Positions 1 to 7,265 are shown, counted from the stretch's first letter. The stretch is DNA of 14,341 nt from an uncultured Blautia sp. (GCA_900765525.1 CAAFRY010000257.1:1-14341); one strand, 5' to 3'. Notes: a model not told the origin generated them from the sequence alone. Made by a program: numbers and translations.

Positions 1-9
1 CCCGTATAA

Positions 10-60
10 AACTAACTTCTTTATATCCTGAACTGTAGTTTGGATACAAAGAAGTTAGTT
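10..60. repeat. 19-bp inverted repeat (hairpin) at window edge
   Basis: Arms at 10-28 and 42-60 are reverse complements over 19 bp with one mismatch, around a 13-nt spacer. Read on the minus strand, the second arm runs into TTTTATAC, so it could be a weak second terminator downstream of the kinase. It could equally end a gene lying to the left of the window, or be part of a mobile-element end. The sequence alone does not decide between these. The palindrome itself is clear; its role is not. Confidence 0.6.
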
Positions 61-114
61 CAAATATCATAATGTCAGTACACTAGTGCAATATGGAATG
101 CTTTCCTATGACGT

Positions 115-149
115 AAAAAAGGTAGCCTATGCTTATAGCATAAACTACC
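115..149 (-). terminator. Intrinsic terminator after the two-component operon
   Basis: On the minus strand a 13-bp stem (arms 137-149 and 121-133, with two G-U wobbles) closes a three-base ATA loop and is followed at once by TTTTTT (115-120). It lies about 40 bp past the kinase stop codon, which fits a Rho-independent terminator of the regulator-kinase transcript. This is a textbook structure. Confidence 0.9.
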
Positions 150-190
150 CATCTTAGGCGTGGCTTTTGCGTATCTTAATTTAACCTTAA

Positions 191-1565
191 TTATTTTCTT
201 TGTTCTGGAATGGAAATCTCAAACTTTGTTCCTTTCCCACGCTTACTGCTAACTGCAATATCTCCACCGTGAAGCTCTATGATTTGTTTTGCAATAGCAA
301 GCCCAAGTCCGCTTCCTTCAGATTTTTCTTTTGTACTTGTTCCCCGATAATATCTGCTAAAGAGTTCTGGCCATTCGTCTTCACTTATACCCACCCCGTT
401 ATCACAAATGAATATGAGAACATTATTTTGCGTATCCATACGAGTAGAAATCAAAATTTTCGTTTCAGACGGATTGTGTGTCAATGCGTTTATGATAATA
501 TTTTGAATGGCACGACGGAATAAATCTGGGTCAATCCATGCGGTGCATTTATCCGTATTGCTTTCAAACTCAATATTGCGGTTTGAAAAAGCAGGGTCAT
601 TCACTATATCAATAATTAACTCTTTTAAGAAGCGTGTCAGTTGTATTTCTTTAGGATTATACGCAAATGCACCAGAGTCTAACTGATAAGTCATTTTCAA
701 ATCGTTAATCAGTTTCTCTGTATGGTTGACATTCCTTAAAATGATTTCTCCATATTCTTTTGAAATCTCACTTGTGAGATTAGAACTTTCTGCAAGCAGT
801 TCCGCATACCCCTTAATTGGAGAAAGGGGAGTTTTTAAGTCGTGTGTAATATTGGTTATCCATTCCTTGCGTACTCGTTCTGTATCTTCATTTACTTTAT
901 CAGCGTGTCGAATATCAGAGTCCATTTTATTTAATTCTTGATAGACTTGGCTGAATACTCCGTTTTCTTTTAACGAAATATAAGTGCGATGTGATATTCC
1001 GTTTATACCTTTTGTAATCTTCGATAACTTGCGTGAAAGCCAAAGGCTATAACCAACTATAGCAACAGAAAGAATACCCAATGAAGCAATTATAATAAAG
1101 CGTATGGTAGGTGAAAGCCTTGCAACTCGTTCTCTGTTAAAATGTACCGCATATTTTCCTATTCTATATGGAAAACCAATAATATAACTGCATACTTCAT
1201 CAGAGTCGTCCAGACAATTCACGAAAACCGTATATCCATTTTCATATTCACTTGCACTAAGCTCCATCAGTTCGGAAGCGGTATATTTTGTTGGATAATT
1301 GGCAGGCCTATTATGGGCAAATATTTACATCTAATCGTTTAAGTCCAGCATCTTCAACTGTAAGCTTACCGTTTTCATATGTTGTCCAAACTGAAAAACT
1401 ATTTGCAAAATCCTGAGGCCATTTGGCCAAACTTACTCCCTCTGGCTCTGGGATAGAGAATATATAGTAAAACAAACCGATTGCTGTTAGAGCAATTATT
1501 AAAAGCAATGCCGTTAAAAATATAACCGTTCGAGAAAACAGATTAAAATTCTTTTTACTTTTCAT
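191..1565 (-). pseudogene. Sensor histidine kinase, split by a frameshifting lesion
   Basis: This would be the membrane sensor partner of the neighbouring response regulator. The N-terminal part (1565 down to 1311, 84 residues) has a membrane helix at about residues 11-33 and the start of an extracytoplasmic region. The C-terminal part is open from 1324 down to 191. Counted from the Met codon at 1267 (358 residues) it has a second membrane helix at about 53-77, a HAMP-like linker, the H-box THDLKTPL (H142, the phosphorylated His), N-box N256/N260, G1 box DNGVG (289-293), F-box LFSRYYRG and G2 box GSGLGLA (318-324). All catalytic boxes are intact. The first frame stops at 1311-1313, and the kinase frame has a stop at 1325-1327, so the lesion lies between about 1311 and 1327. 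From recall of related VanS-like kinases, roughly a dozen sensor-domain residues are missing there, which suggests a small out-of-frame deletion. The start overlaps the regulator's end by 11 nt, implying translational coupling. The C-terminal piece could in principle be made by internal initiation, but no good ribosome site precedes 1267. A sequencing error has not been excluded. Confidence 0.85.
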
Positions 1566-2259
1566 TAGGGTTCACCAACTTATATCCTAAGCCCTTCATT
1601 GTAATAATATATTGTGGTTCAGTAGGATTATCTTCAATTTTTTCACGTAAATGGCGGATATGCACCATAATTGTGTTGTCACAGCCAAAGCTGTCTTCTC
1701 CCCATACGGTTTCATACAAGCGTTCCCGGCTGATAACCCGCCCGACATTTTGGGCTAAACATTGTAATATTTCAAATTCTCTTGCTGTTAATTCGATTTC
1801 TTCATTATTTTTCATTACCCGACAGCCATCAGCATCAATCATCAGTTCACCTATTCTGACAGAAAAATCCTGCTTAGGATTATTCTTATATTCTGCACGG
1901 CGTAATTGTGCTTTCACCCTGTATGCAATTTCTTTCGGACTAAATGGCTTTGCTACATAATCATCGCCGCCGACAGCCAATCCAAGTATTTTATCCAACT
2001 CGTCATTTTTAGAAGAAAGAAATAGAATGGGACAATGAGAAAATTCACGAATTTTCTTACATACCTCATAACCGTCAATATCGGGAAGCATAACATCTAA
2101 AACAATCATGTCTGGATTTATTTCTTTACAGGTATTTATTGCAGACAGTCCACTATCAATTTTAGTAATGTTGCAGTACCCCTCTATGATAAGAGCTTTT
2201 TCAAGCAAATCTAAAATATCCGGCTCATCATCAACAAGCACTATCTTATATTTATTCAT
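1555..2259 (-). CDS. OmpR/PhoB-family response regulator
   Basis: This is a DNA-binding response regulator of a two-component system, 234 residues, the usual length for the family. The receiver domain (about 1-120) has the acidic pocket D10-D11-E12, phosphoacceptor D55 (in MIVLDVMLPD), switch Ser82/83 and conserved K104. A winged-helix trans_reg_C domain covers about 135-230, with the family's RLYETVWG and GLGYKL segments. The start is set by AAGGAG a few bases upstream of the ATG at 2259. The gene overlaps the kinase start by 11 nt, so the two form one unit. Relatives of this regulator-kinase type often control resistance or ABC-transporter genes (recall), but no target gene is visible here. 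Because its kinase is broken, it may be inactive, constitutively active or phosphorylated by another kinase. Its base composition is AT-rich compared with the genes to the right. Confidence 0.95.
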   Translation of the reverse strand: MNKYKIVLVDDEPDILDLLEKALIIEGYCNITKIDSGLSAINTCKEINPDMIVLDVMLPDIDGYEVCKKIREFSHCPILFLSSKNDELDKILGLAVGGDDYVAKPFSPKEIAYRVKAQLRRAEYKNNPKQDFSVRIGELMIDADGCRVMKNNEEIELTAREFEILQCLAQNVGRVISRERLYETVWGEDSFGCDNTIMVHIRHLREKIEDNPTEPQYIITMKGLGYKLVNPNEK

Positions 2260-2349
2260 CTGATAAATCTCCTTTTGCTTTAGCTTATTTGTCTCTATTT
2301 ACTTTATAAAATAGAAAAGCAGCTTTGCTTTATATGGTCGAGCATACTC

Positions 2350-2378
2350 AGTATATTCTATTTAATTACCTACTTCAA
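2350..2378 (-). promoter_or_regulatory. Promoter of the two-component operon
   Basis: On the minus strand TTGAAG (2373-2378) and TATACT (2350-2355) are separated by exactly 17 bp, a good sigma-A promoter. Transcription would start near 2343, giving a leader of about 84 nt. An 11-bp perfect palindrome, ATACTCAGTAT (2344-2354), overlaps the -10 and start site and could be an operator. Inside the leader, AAAGCA/TGCTTT arms (2316-2331) can form a small hairpin. Confidence 0.65.
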
Positions 2379-2406
2379 CTATTTAAAAGTATTCAGTTTA
2401 GTATTA

Positions 2407-2434
2407 TTGACTTTGAGTAAAAAACGGATAAAAT
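2407..2434 (+). promoter_or_regulatory. Possible distal promoter toward pyrE
   Basis: TTGACT (2407-2412) and TAAAAT (2429-2434) are separated by 16 bp. It points toward pyrE but lies more than 200 bp upstream of it, in the AT-rich part, where chance matches are common. No reading frame follows it directly. The rest of the 387-bp gap (2260-2646) holds the two promoters listed separately, short weak inverted repeats (2467-2496, 2559-2581) and a small GAAA-loop hairpin (2608-2621) just before the pyrE ribosome site. I see no riboswitch or small gene. Confidence 0.35.
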
Positions 2435-2528
2435 ATAGCAAAGTACTCTATTGATGATAAGAAATTGAAGCAGTTAAGCAGAGGCGAAAATGCTTCGGAA
2501 AAATGATATTTTTGAGCGGTTTCCTCGA

Positions 2529-2557
2529 TTGAAATAAACAGGAAACTATGGTAGAAT
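2529..2557 (+). promoter_or_regulatory. Likely pyrE promoter (extended -10)
   Basis: TTGAAA (2529-2534) and TAGAAT (2552-2557) are 17 bp apart, with TGG directly before the -10 making it an extended -10 promoter. Transcription would start near 2564, leaving a leader of about 83 nt before pyrE. A 7-bp inverted repeat, GTTTCCT (2519-2525) and AGGAAAC (2540-2546), brackets the -35 element and is a possible operator. No PyrR-type attenuator is apparent in the leader. Confidence 0.65.
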
Positions 2558-2646
2558 TGAAAAGATTTAATAGTTCTTTTCCCGATTTTGCTGGGACAAA
2601 ATAGAAAGGCTTGAAAAAGCCCGTAAATACAGGAGGTTTTAGAGAT

Positions 2647-3330
2647 ATGGAGCAGTACAAGAAAGAATTTATCGAATTTATGGTGGACTGTGATGTTTTG
2701 AAGTTTGGAGAGTTTACGTTAAAGAGCGGGAGAAAGTCTCCCTTTTTTATGAATGCAGGAGGATATGTGACTGGCTCTCAGTTAAAGAAGCTGGGAGAAT
2801 ACTATGCAAAAGCCATTCACAGCACCTACGGAGATGATTTCGACGTGCTGTTCGGACCCGCTTACAAGGGTATCCCCCTGGGCGTTGTGACAGCTGTTGC
2901 CTACAGCGAGCTGTACGGAAAAGAGATTCGCTACTGCTCTGACAGAAAAGAAGAAAAAGACCATGGCGCAGATAAAGGAAGCTTCCTGGGAAGCAAGCTG
3001 AAAGACGGAGACAGGGTTATCATGATTGAGGATGTGACAACCTCCGGAAAGTCCATGGAGGAAACTGTGCCCAAGGTAAAAGGCGCTGCAGACGTGGAAA
3101 TTGTGGGGCTGATGGTATCCTTAAACCGTATGGAAGTAGGAAAAGGCGGACAGAAGAGCGCTCTTGACGAGGTGAAAGAGCTGTACGGCTTTGACACTGC
3201 GGCCATTGTATCCATGGCAGAGGTTGTGGAGCATTTATACAACAAAGAGTACAAAGGAAAAGTTGTGATTGACCATGAGATTAAAGCTGCTATTGACGCA
3301 TACTATGAGCAGTATGGGGCAAAACAGTAA
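2647..3330 (+). CDS. pyrE: Orotate phosphoribosyltransferase
   Basis: It transfers the phosphoribosyl group from PRPP to orotate, giving orotidine 5'-phosphate, the fifth step of de novo pyrimidine synthesis in the cytosol. The 227-residue product has the N-terminal FGEFTLKSGRKSPFF segment (20-34), the flexible catalytic loop around residues 99-108 (DRKEEKDHGA) and the PRPP-binding motif IEDVTTSGKS (127-136). I chose the ATG at 2647 because AGGAGG lies at 2631-2636. An in-frame TTG at 2611 would start upstream of that ribosome site and add residues that do not look like family sequence. No other pyr gene is in the window, so pyrE is separated here from the rest of the pathway. A 50-residue gene follows after 52 bp with no terminator between them. 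Confidence 0.95.
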   Translation: MEQYKKEFIEFMVDCDVLKFGEFTLKSGRKSPFFMNAGGYVTGSQLKKLGEYYAKAIHSTYGDDFDVLFGPAYKGIPLGVVTAVAYSELYGKEIRYCSDRKEEKDHGADKGSFLGSKLKDGDRVIMIEDVTTSGKSMEETVPKVKGAADVEIVGLMVSLNRMEVGKGGQKSALDEVKELYGFDTAAIVSMAEVVEHLYNKEYKGKVVIDHEIKAAIDAYYEQYGAKQ

Positions 3331-3382
3331 AGGAAAAACAAATAATACATTAGAATCAAGTTGAAAAAGGATGTGTTTTTGT

Positions 3383-3535
3383 ATGAATGAAAAAGTTTAC
3401 AAAACAATGAGCTGCTGCGGCGGTGGAAGTATCGCCCTGGGAGTTGTGGTACTGGTAACAGGAATTACAGCGGGGATTTTGATGATTGTAAACGGTGCCA
3501 GGCTGCTGAAGAGAAAATCCGAAATTACATTTTAA
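3383..3535 (+). CDS. Small membrane protein, 50 residues
   Basis: A short open frame lies between pyrE and a terminator and begins MNEKVYKTMSCCGGGS. After a short N-terminal stretch with a Cys-Cys-Gly-Gly-Gly segment (10-15), one hydrophobic helix runs over about residues 17-37, followed by a basic tail (RLLKRKSEITF). That charge pattern predicts a single-pass protein with the C-terminus in the cytoplasm. A ribosome-like AAAAGG is at about 3365-3370. An in-frame ATG at 3371 is too close to it, so 3383 is preferred. I recall similar tiny proteins with KVYKTM starts and a GARLLKRKS-like end in other Lachnospiraceae, with no known function. It is probably co-transcribed with pyrE. Confidence 0.7.
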   Translation: MNEKVYKTMSCCGGGSIALGVVVLVTGITAGILMIVNGARLLKRKSEITF

Positions 3536-3542
3536 TTTTTGC

Positions 3543-3584
3543 CGGCAAGCAGCCATGCTTACATGGATATTTGGCTGCTGCCGG
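3543..3584. repeat. GC-rich hairpin after the small gene
   Basis: Arms at 3543-3554 and 3573-3584 pair over 12 bp, apart from one bulged A, around an 18-nt loop that contains its own CCATG/CATGG pairing. No T-run follows on either strand, so it is not a standard intrinsic terminator. It may protect the 3' end of the pyrE-small gene mRNA or be a repeated extragenic palindrome. Confidence 0.5.
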
Positions 3585-3617
3585 TTACCATTGAGTTTGA
3601 ATAATTAAGGCAATATT

Positions 3618-3645
3618 ACGGAGGGACACCTCCGTTGTCTTTTAT
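3618..3645 (+). terminator. Intrinsic terminator after pyrE and the small gene
   Basis: ACGGAGG (3618-3624) and CCTCCGT (3629-3635) form a 7-bp GC-rich stem on a GACA loop, followed by TGTCTTTTATC. Flanking AAGGCA and TGTCTT can extend the stem across a bulge. It closes the pyrE transcript about 83 bp past the small gene and 43 bp before the next gene. Confidence 0.7.
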
Positions 3646-3687
3646 CATATTTTTGTGTAGAAGAGTTATATAAAAGAGGTTAAAAAA

Positions 3688-4176
3688 TTGAATAGAGAGA
3701 CAAAGAAAAAAATTCGGGCAGCAGGAGCGGTTATGTTCGTGCTGTATATTCTTGCGCTGATTTATTTTTTGTTTTTTGCAGAAAGGTTCGGCCAGATGGA
3801 ATTTTCCAGAAGAGAGTATCATTATAATCTGGTGCTGTTTCAGGAAATCCGCAGGTTTTGGACTTACAGGGAGCTGCTGGGGTATCCGGCTGTGGCGGCT
3901 AACCTTCTGGGAAATGTGGTAGGGTTTATGCCTTTTGGCCTGATTCTACCTGTTATCAGCAGAAACGCAAGAGGGTTTTTCTTTATTACGTTCTCTGGAT
4001 TTGCCCTGAGTCTGGCTGTGGAAACCATACAGCTTATGACAAAACTGGGCTGCTTTGATGTGGATGACTTGGTTATGAATACCTTGGGAACGGCGGCAGG
4101 ATACCTGATTTTTGCTGTGTGCCACGGGATATACTATGGAAAAAGGAGACGAAAGAATGGCAGTAAAACGTTATAA
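3688..4176 (+). CDS. VanZ-family membrane protein
   Basis: This integral membrane protein of 162 residues belongs to the VanZ family. The founding member raises teicoplanin resistance by an unclear mechanism, and most chromosomal relatives have no known role. A first helix spans about residues 12-30, followed by an extracellular YNLVLF segment. The family signatures follow: NLLGN (72-76) with GFMPFG (79-84), S108-E112-Q115 on the next helix, and DVDDLVMNTLGTAAGY (124-139) leading into the last helix. The C-terminus is strongly basic. The start is a TTG at 3688, supported by AGAGG eight bases upstream. The 3' end overlaps the next gene by 20 nt, so the two are probably co-translated. I see no clear promoter in the short gap before it. 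Confidence 0.88.
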   Translation: MNRETKKKIRAAGAVMFVLYILALIYFLFFAERFGQMEFSRREYHYNLVLFQEIRRFWTYRELLGYPAVAANLLGNVVGFMPFGLILPVISRNARGFFFITFSGFALSLAVETIQLMTKLGCFDVDDLVMNTLGTAAGYLIFAVCHGIYYGKRRRKNGSKTL

Positions 4177-4477
4177 ATATTCTTTTACAAAACAGAAACA
4201 TTCAGAAAAGGGTGTTGTCTCTACCGTGCTGGCGGGGATTTCTCTGGGATTGCTCCTTATATCCGCCATATGTTCCCTCTGCTTTCACGGAAAAGGCGGC
4301 ATATATCTGGGAGCAGCCGGGGTTTTGGCCATGGGGATTTCCATTTATGGCTTTTATATGGGCTTAAAAAGCTTTTCAGAGAAAAACAGAAGCCAGGTTT
4401 TCAGTAAGGTGGGAGCCCTGGGAAGCGGCATACTGATGGTGGTGTGGCTGGCCCCGTTTTTGGGGGGATTGTCCTAA
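4157..4477 (+). CDS. Small three-helix membrane protein (DUF6142-like)
   Basis: The 106-residue protein has a basic N-terminal segment (KRYKYSFTKQKHS) and three predicted membrane helices at about 20-42, 47-69 and 83-103. The conserved-looking YGFYMGLKSFSEKNR stretch (64-78) lies after the second helix. From recall it resembles a Lachnospiraceae family labelled DUF6142, and I am only moderately sure of that name. No function is known to me. The ATG at 4157 follows GGAGACGAAAGA. An in-frame ATG at 4112 lies inside vanZ without a ribosome site. The overlap with the VanZ-like gene implies coupling and perhaps a shared envelope role. Confidence 0.78.
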   Translation: MAVKRYKYSFTKQKHSEKGVVSTVLAGISLGLLLISAICSLCFHGKGGIYLGAAGVLAMGISIYGFYMGLKSFSEKNRSQVFSKVGALGSGILMVVWLAPFLGGLS

Positions 4478-4608
4478 AAAACTAATTCCAAAAATAAATA
4501 TACATAGGTAAATCAGGAGGCAGACAAAGTATAGTTCCGGCAGGGAAAAGGCTTGGTTATGCCTGAAAAATTTGCGGACTGGTCTTTAAAAGGAAAGGGT
4601 GTGAAAAT

Positions 4609-5199
4609 ATGGAGGAGCGGCTGAAAAAACAGATGGAGTTTCTTTTGGAGGTGGATAAGCTGAAGTTTATCCAGAGGCAGACATATCTGTCCGACGGAAA
4701 GAGAAAAGAGAACGATGCGGAGCACTCCTGGCATCTGGCTATGATGGCGGTGCTTCTGGCAGAACATTCCAATGAGGAGCTGGACCTGGTAAAAGTTATC
4801 ACCATGGTTCTGATACACGATATTGTGGAGATTGACGCCGGAGATACCTATGCTTACGATGCAGCGGGAAACGAAAGCAAGCGGCAGAGGGAAGTAAAGG
4901 CTGCAGACAGGATTTTCCATATACTTCCTCAGGACCAGGCAAAAAAGCTCAGGGATATTTGGGAGGAGTTTGAAGCCTACGAAACGCCGGAGGCTAAATT
5001 TGCCCATGTATGTGATAACGTACAGCCTTTGATGCTGAATGATGCCACAGAGGGCTTATCATGGAAGGAGCATGAGGTGAAAAAATCCCAGGTTCTGGCA
5101 AGAAACCAGCGGATAGCCCAGGGCTCTGTGACCATGAGAAACTATGTTGACGAGATGATAAACAAAAATGTAGAAAGCGGTAATTTAAAAGATGAATGA
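4609..5199 (+). CDS. HD-domain phosphohydrolase, 5'-deoxynucleotidase (YfbR/HDDC2) type
   Basis: This 196-residue metal-dependent HD phosphohydrolase resembles YfbR and HDDC2, which remove the phosphate from deoxynucleoside 5'-monophosphates. Metal-ligand candidates are visible: the EHSWH segment (38-42), H70-D71 in LIHDIVEID and D136 in AHVCDNV. The preceding ETPEAKFA (125-132) is also typical of the family. The start at 4609 has AAAGGGTG seven bases upstream. The 3' end overlaps the start of the aminopeptidase gene by 8 nt, so the two are translationally linked. Placement near pyrE and the pur genes fits nucleotide salvage or pool control. The exact substrate cannot be read from sequence. 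The 131-bp gap before it holds an isolated AGGAGG (near 4517) with no start codon after it. Confidence 0.85.
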   Translation: MEERLKKQMEFLLEVDKLKFIQRQTYLSDGKRKENDAEHSWHLAMMAVLLAEHSNEELDLVKVITMVLIHDIVEIDAGDTYAYDAAGNESKRQREVKAADRIFHILPQDQAKKLRDIWEEFEAYETPEAKFAHVCDNVQPLMLNDATEGLSWKEHEVKKSQVLARNQRIAQGSVTMRNYVDEMINKNVESGNLKDE

Positions 5200-7240
5200 T
5201 GAATTGATGCAGGAACGTTTTTCCCTGATGCGGGAGAGAATTGAAGAAATCCAGAAAGAAGAGGCGGTTAAAGAGCCTTACAGAGACTTTTTTTGGAGGA
5301 CAGCAGAGTTTATCCTGGAAGTCGGCAAAGTATATGACAAAATAAAAGAGGGATGGCTGCTGCAGGCGGATATGGAGGAGCTGCAGGAAAACAACCATAG
5401 GCTGTATGAGGATATTCTTCCGGAAAATTATGACAGCTCCTATGGAAATCCGGCCTATGCCAGAAAGTGCCTGGGTAAGGAATTCAGCCAGATGCTCAGC
5501 TTCCTATACAGTGAAATCAGAGGTTTGATTGTCTTTGCCTATGAGGACAGACTTTTCGATATGACCGTTGTAATGGAGCTGTTTGTCCAGGTATACAACC
5601 TTTTTGAAGAAGAGGAAGTAAAGGCTAAGGACGTAAAAGAAGCTATTTACTGGTATGTCAGCGATTACAGTGACGAGATGGTGGGACGCCGTGTCAGAGA
5701 AGGGGTGGACCCGGAACTGGATTTTGCGGTGAAGATTGTCTGTGAAAGCGATTTGACGGATTTGCGCTATCTGTACCGCTATGGAGAATATGTGACGGAA
5801 AATGAGCTGGGCATGGCGGCTTTTTTAAATACTCTTCCGGAGGAAGAAATCCAGGCCATGGCCAGAACCTATACCGAGGGTTACCGCATCGGCTTCCTTC
5901 ACGGGAAAAAGGATATTACCAAGAAAAAGACAGTGAATATCCGGTTCCAGCTTGGCTTTGAACGTATGGTAAAGGCCGCTGTCTCCCAGTTTGAAGCCAT
6001 GGGGCTGAAGCCTGTGATTTACCGCAGCGCTGTCCATGCAGTGAATAAAAAGCAGACCCATAGAATCGGCTATTTCGGAGCAGTGCCAAACCTTCAGTTT
6101 GATTATGACCACAAGGATGACAGCGGCCTGTTTCTGGATTATGAATTTATCCAGAGAAAGCTCAGGGTGCTGCAGGTAGCTTATGAGCAGGTTAAGGACC
6201 TGGCAAATGTCCATGGGGGCCCGGCCTGCATAGAGACCTTCGGAGAAAAGCCCTTTGCCCCTGTGGCAAAAAAGGAGGCTTCCACTCTTACTTCTCACCA
6301 GCAAAAGCTGCAGGTTACCTATGACAATGAGGCAGGTCAGATTGTAAACCGGTATATCAAAGGTGAGGAGAGAAGCTTTACCATCATCGCTTATCCGGTA
6401 ACGGAAATCGGAGAAAATTTCCGGGAGATTTTCCGGGAAACCGTGAAAATCAATACCCTGGATAATCAATTGTATGCCAGAATTCAGCAGTCTATCATAG
6501 ACGCCCTGGATAAAGGGGAGTATGTGCGGGTAACGGGAAAAGGCGGCAACCAGACAGATTTGAGAATTCATCTCCATCACCTGGAAAATCCGGAAAAGGA
6601 GACAAATTTTGAAAACTGTGTGGCCGACGTAAACATTCCCGTAGGTGAGGTCTTTACTTCTCCTGTGCTGAAAGATACCAATGGTATTCTTTTTGTGTCC
6701 AGAGTATTTTTAAACGGCTTAGAGTACCATAATCTGAAGCTCCGGTTTGAGGACGGTAAAATTGTAGATTACAGCTGCACCAATTTTGAGGATTCAAAGG
6801 AGAGCAAAGATTTTGTGAAGGAAAATCTGCTGTATCACCATGAGACCCTGCCTCTGGGCGAGTTTGCCATAGGAACCAATACTACAGCCTATGTTATGGC
6901 AAAGAAATACCAGATTGGAAATCTGCTGCCTATTCTGATTGCAGAGAAAATGGGTCCCCATTTTGCAGTGGGAGATACCTGCTATAGCTGGAGCGAGGAT
7001 ACGGCGGTGTATAATCCTGACGGAAAGGAAATTATTGCCAGGGACAACGAGGTTTCCATTCTGAGAAAGCAGGATGTAAGCAAGGCTTACCTGGGCTGCC
7101 ATACAGATATTACCATTCCCTATGACGAGCTGGACGCTATCTGGGTGGAGACTTTGGACGGAGGTAAAATATCCATTATCCAGGACGGAAAATTCGTGCT
7201 GCCGGGAACAGAGCCTCTCAATGAGCCCTTTGCTTCTTGA
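5192..7240 (+). CDS. M29-family metalloaminopeptidase with N-terminal extension
   Basis: The C-terminal part is a thermophilic-aminopeptidase (M29, AmpS/AmpT) domain that would remove N-terminal residues from peptides using two metal ions. Family motifs in order are GNQTDLR (452-458), NIPVGEVFTSP (481-491), LGEFAIGTN (555-563), EKMGPHFAVGDTCYS (585-599) and CHTDI (636-640). All expected metal and catalytic residues appear present: E486, E557, H590, Y598, H637 and D639. At 682 residues it is far longer than the usual roughly 400. About 235 N-terminal residues, highly charged and probably helical, precede the Rossmann-like part of the M29 fold, and I do not recognise a named domain in them. No signal peptide is seen, so it is cytosolic. 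It begins inside the end of the HD gene (8-nt overlap) with only a weak ribosome site, which favours coupling. Its stop codon lies within the promoter of the pur operon. Confidence 0.9.
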   Translation: MNDELMQERFSLMRERIEEIQKEEAVKEPYRDFFWRTAEFILEVGKVYDKIKEGWLLQADMEELQENNHRLYEDILPENYDSSYGNPAYARKCLGKEFSQMLSFLYSEIRGLIVFAYEDRLFDMTVVMELFVQVYNLFEEEEVKAKDVKEAIYWYVSDYSDEMVGRRVREGVDPELDFAVKIVCESDLTDLRYLYRYGEYVTENELGMAAFLNTLPEEEIQAMARTYTEGYRIGFLHGKKDITKKKTVNIRFQLGFERMVKAAVSQFEAMGLKPVIYRSAVHAVNKKQTHRIGYFGAVPNLQFDYDHKDDSGLFLDYEFIQRKLRVLQVAYEQVKDLANVHGGPACIETFGEKPFAPVAKKEASTLTSHQQKLQVTYDNEAGQIVNRYIKGEERSFTIIAYPVTEIGENFREIFRETVKINTLDNQLYARIQQSIIDALDKGEYVRVTGKGGNQTDLRIHLHHLENPEKETNFENCVADVNIPVGEVFTSPVLKDTNGILFVSRVFLNGLEYHNLKLRFEDGKIVDYSCTNFEDSKESKDFVKENLLYHHETLPLGEFAIGTNTTAYVMAKKYQIGNLLPILIAEKMGPHFAVGDTCYSWSEDTAVYNPDGKEIIARDNEVSILRKQDVSKAYLGCHTDITIPYDELDAIWVETLDGGKISIIQDGKFVLPGTEPLNEPFAS

Positions 7241-7265
7241 CAAGATTTGTAAGTATATGTAAAAT
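7237..7265 (+). promoter_or_regulatory. Promoter of the purE-purM-purN-purD operon
   Basis: A perfect TTGACA (7237-7242) and TAAAAT (7260-7265) are separated by 17 bp, the strongest promoter in the window. The -35 overlaps the aminopeptidase stop codon (7238-7240). Transcription would start near 7272, giving a leader of about 118 nt before purE. Confidence 0.75.

Noticed and set aside
200..523. Open frame on the plus strand opposite the kinase
   Set aside because: It lies antisense to conserved kinase ATPase motifs and has no ribosome site or recognisable protein features.
4452..4487. G-rich and A-rich stretch at the end of the small membrane gene as a terminator
   Set aside because: GTTTTT can pair with AAAAAC, but the inner pairing is poor and no T-run follows.
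4512..4608. Isolated AGGAGG near 4517 suggesting a hidden gene
   Set aside because: No ATG, GTG or TTG with a usable frame follows at the right distance.
5825..6580. 251-codon minus-strand frame inside the aminopeptidase gene
   Set aside because: It mirrors the codon pattern of the real M29 coding sequence on the opposite strand and has no promoter, ribosome site or family motifs.
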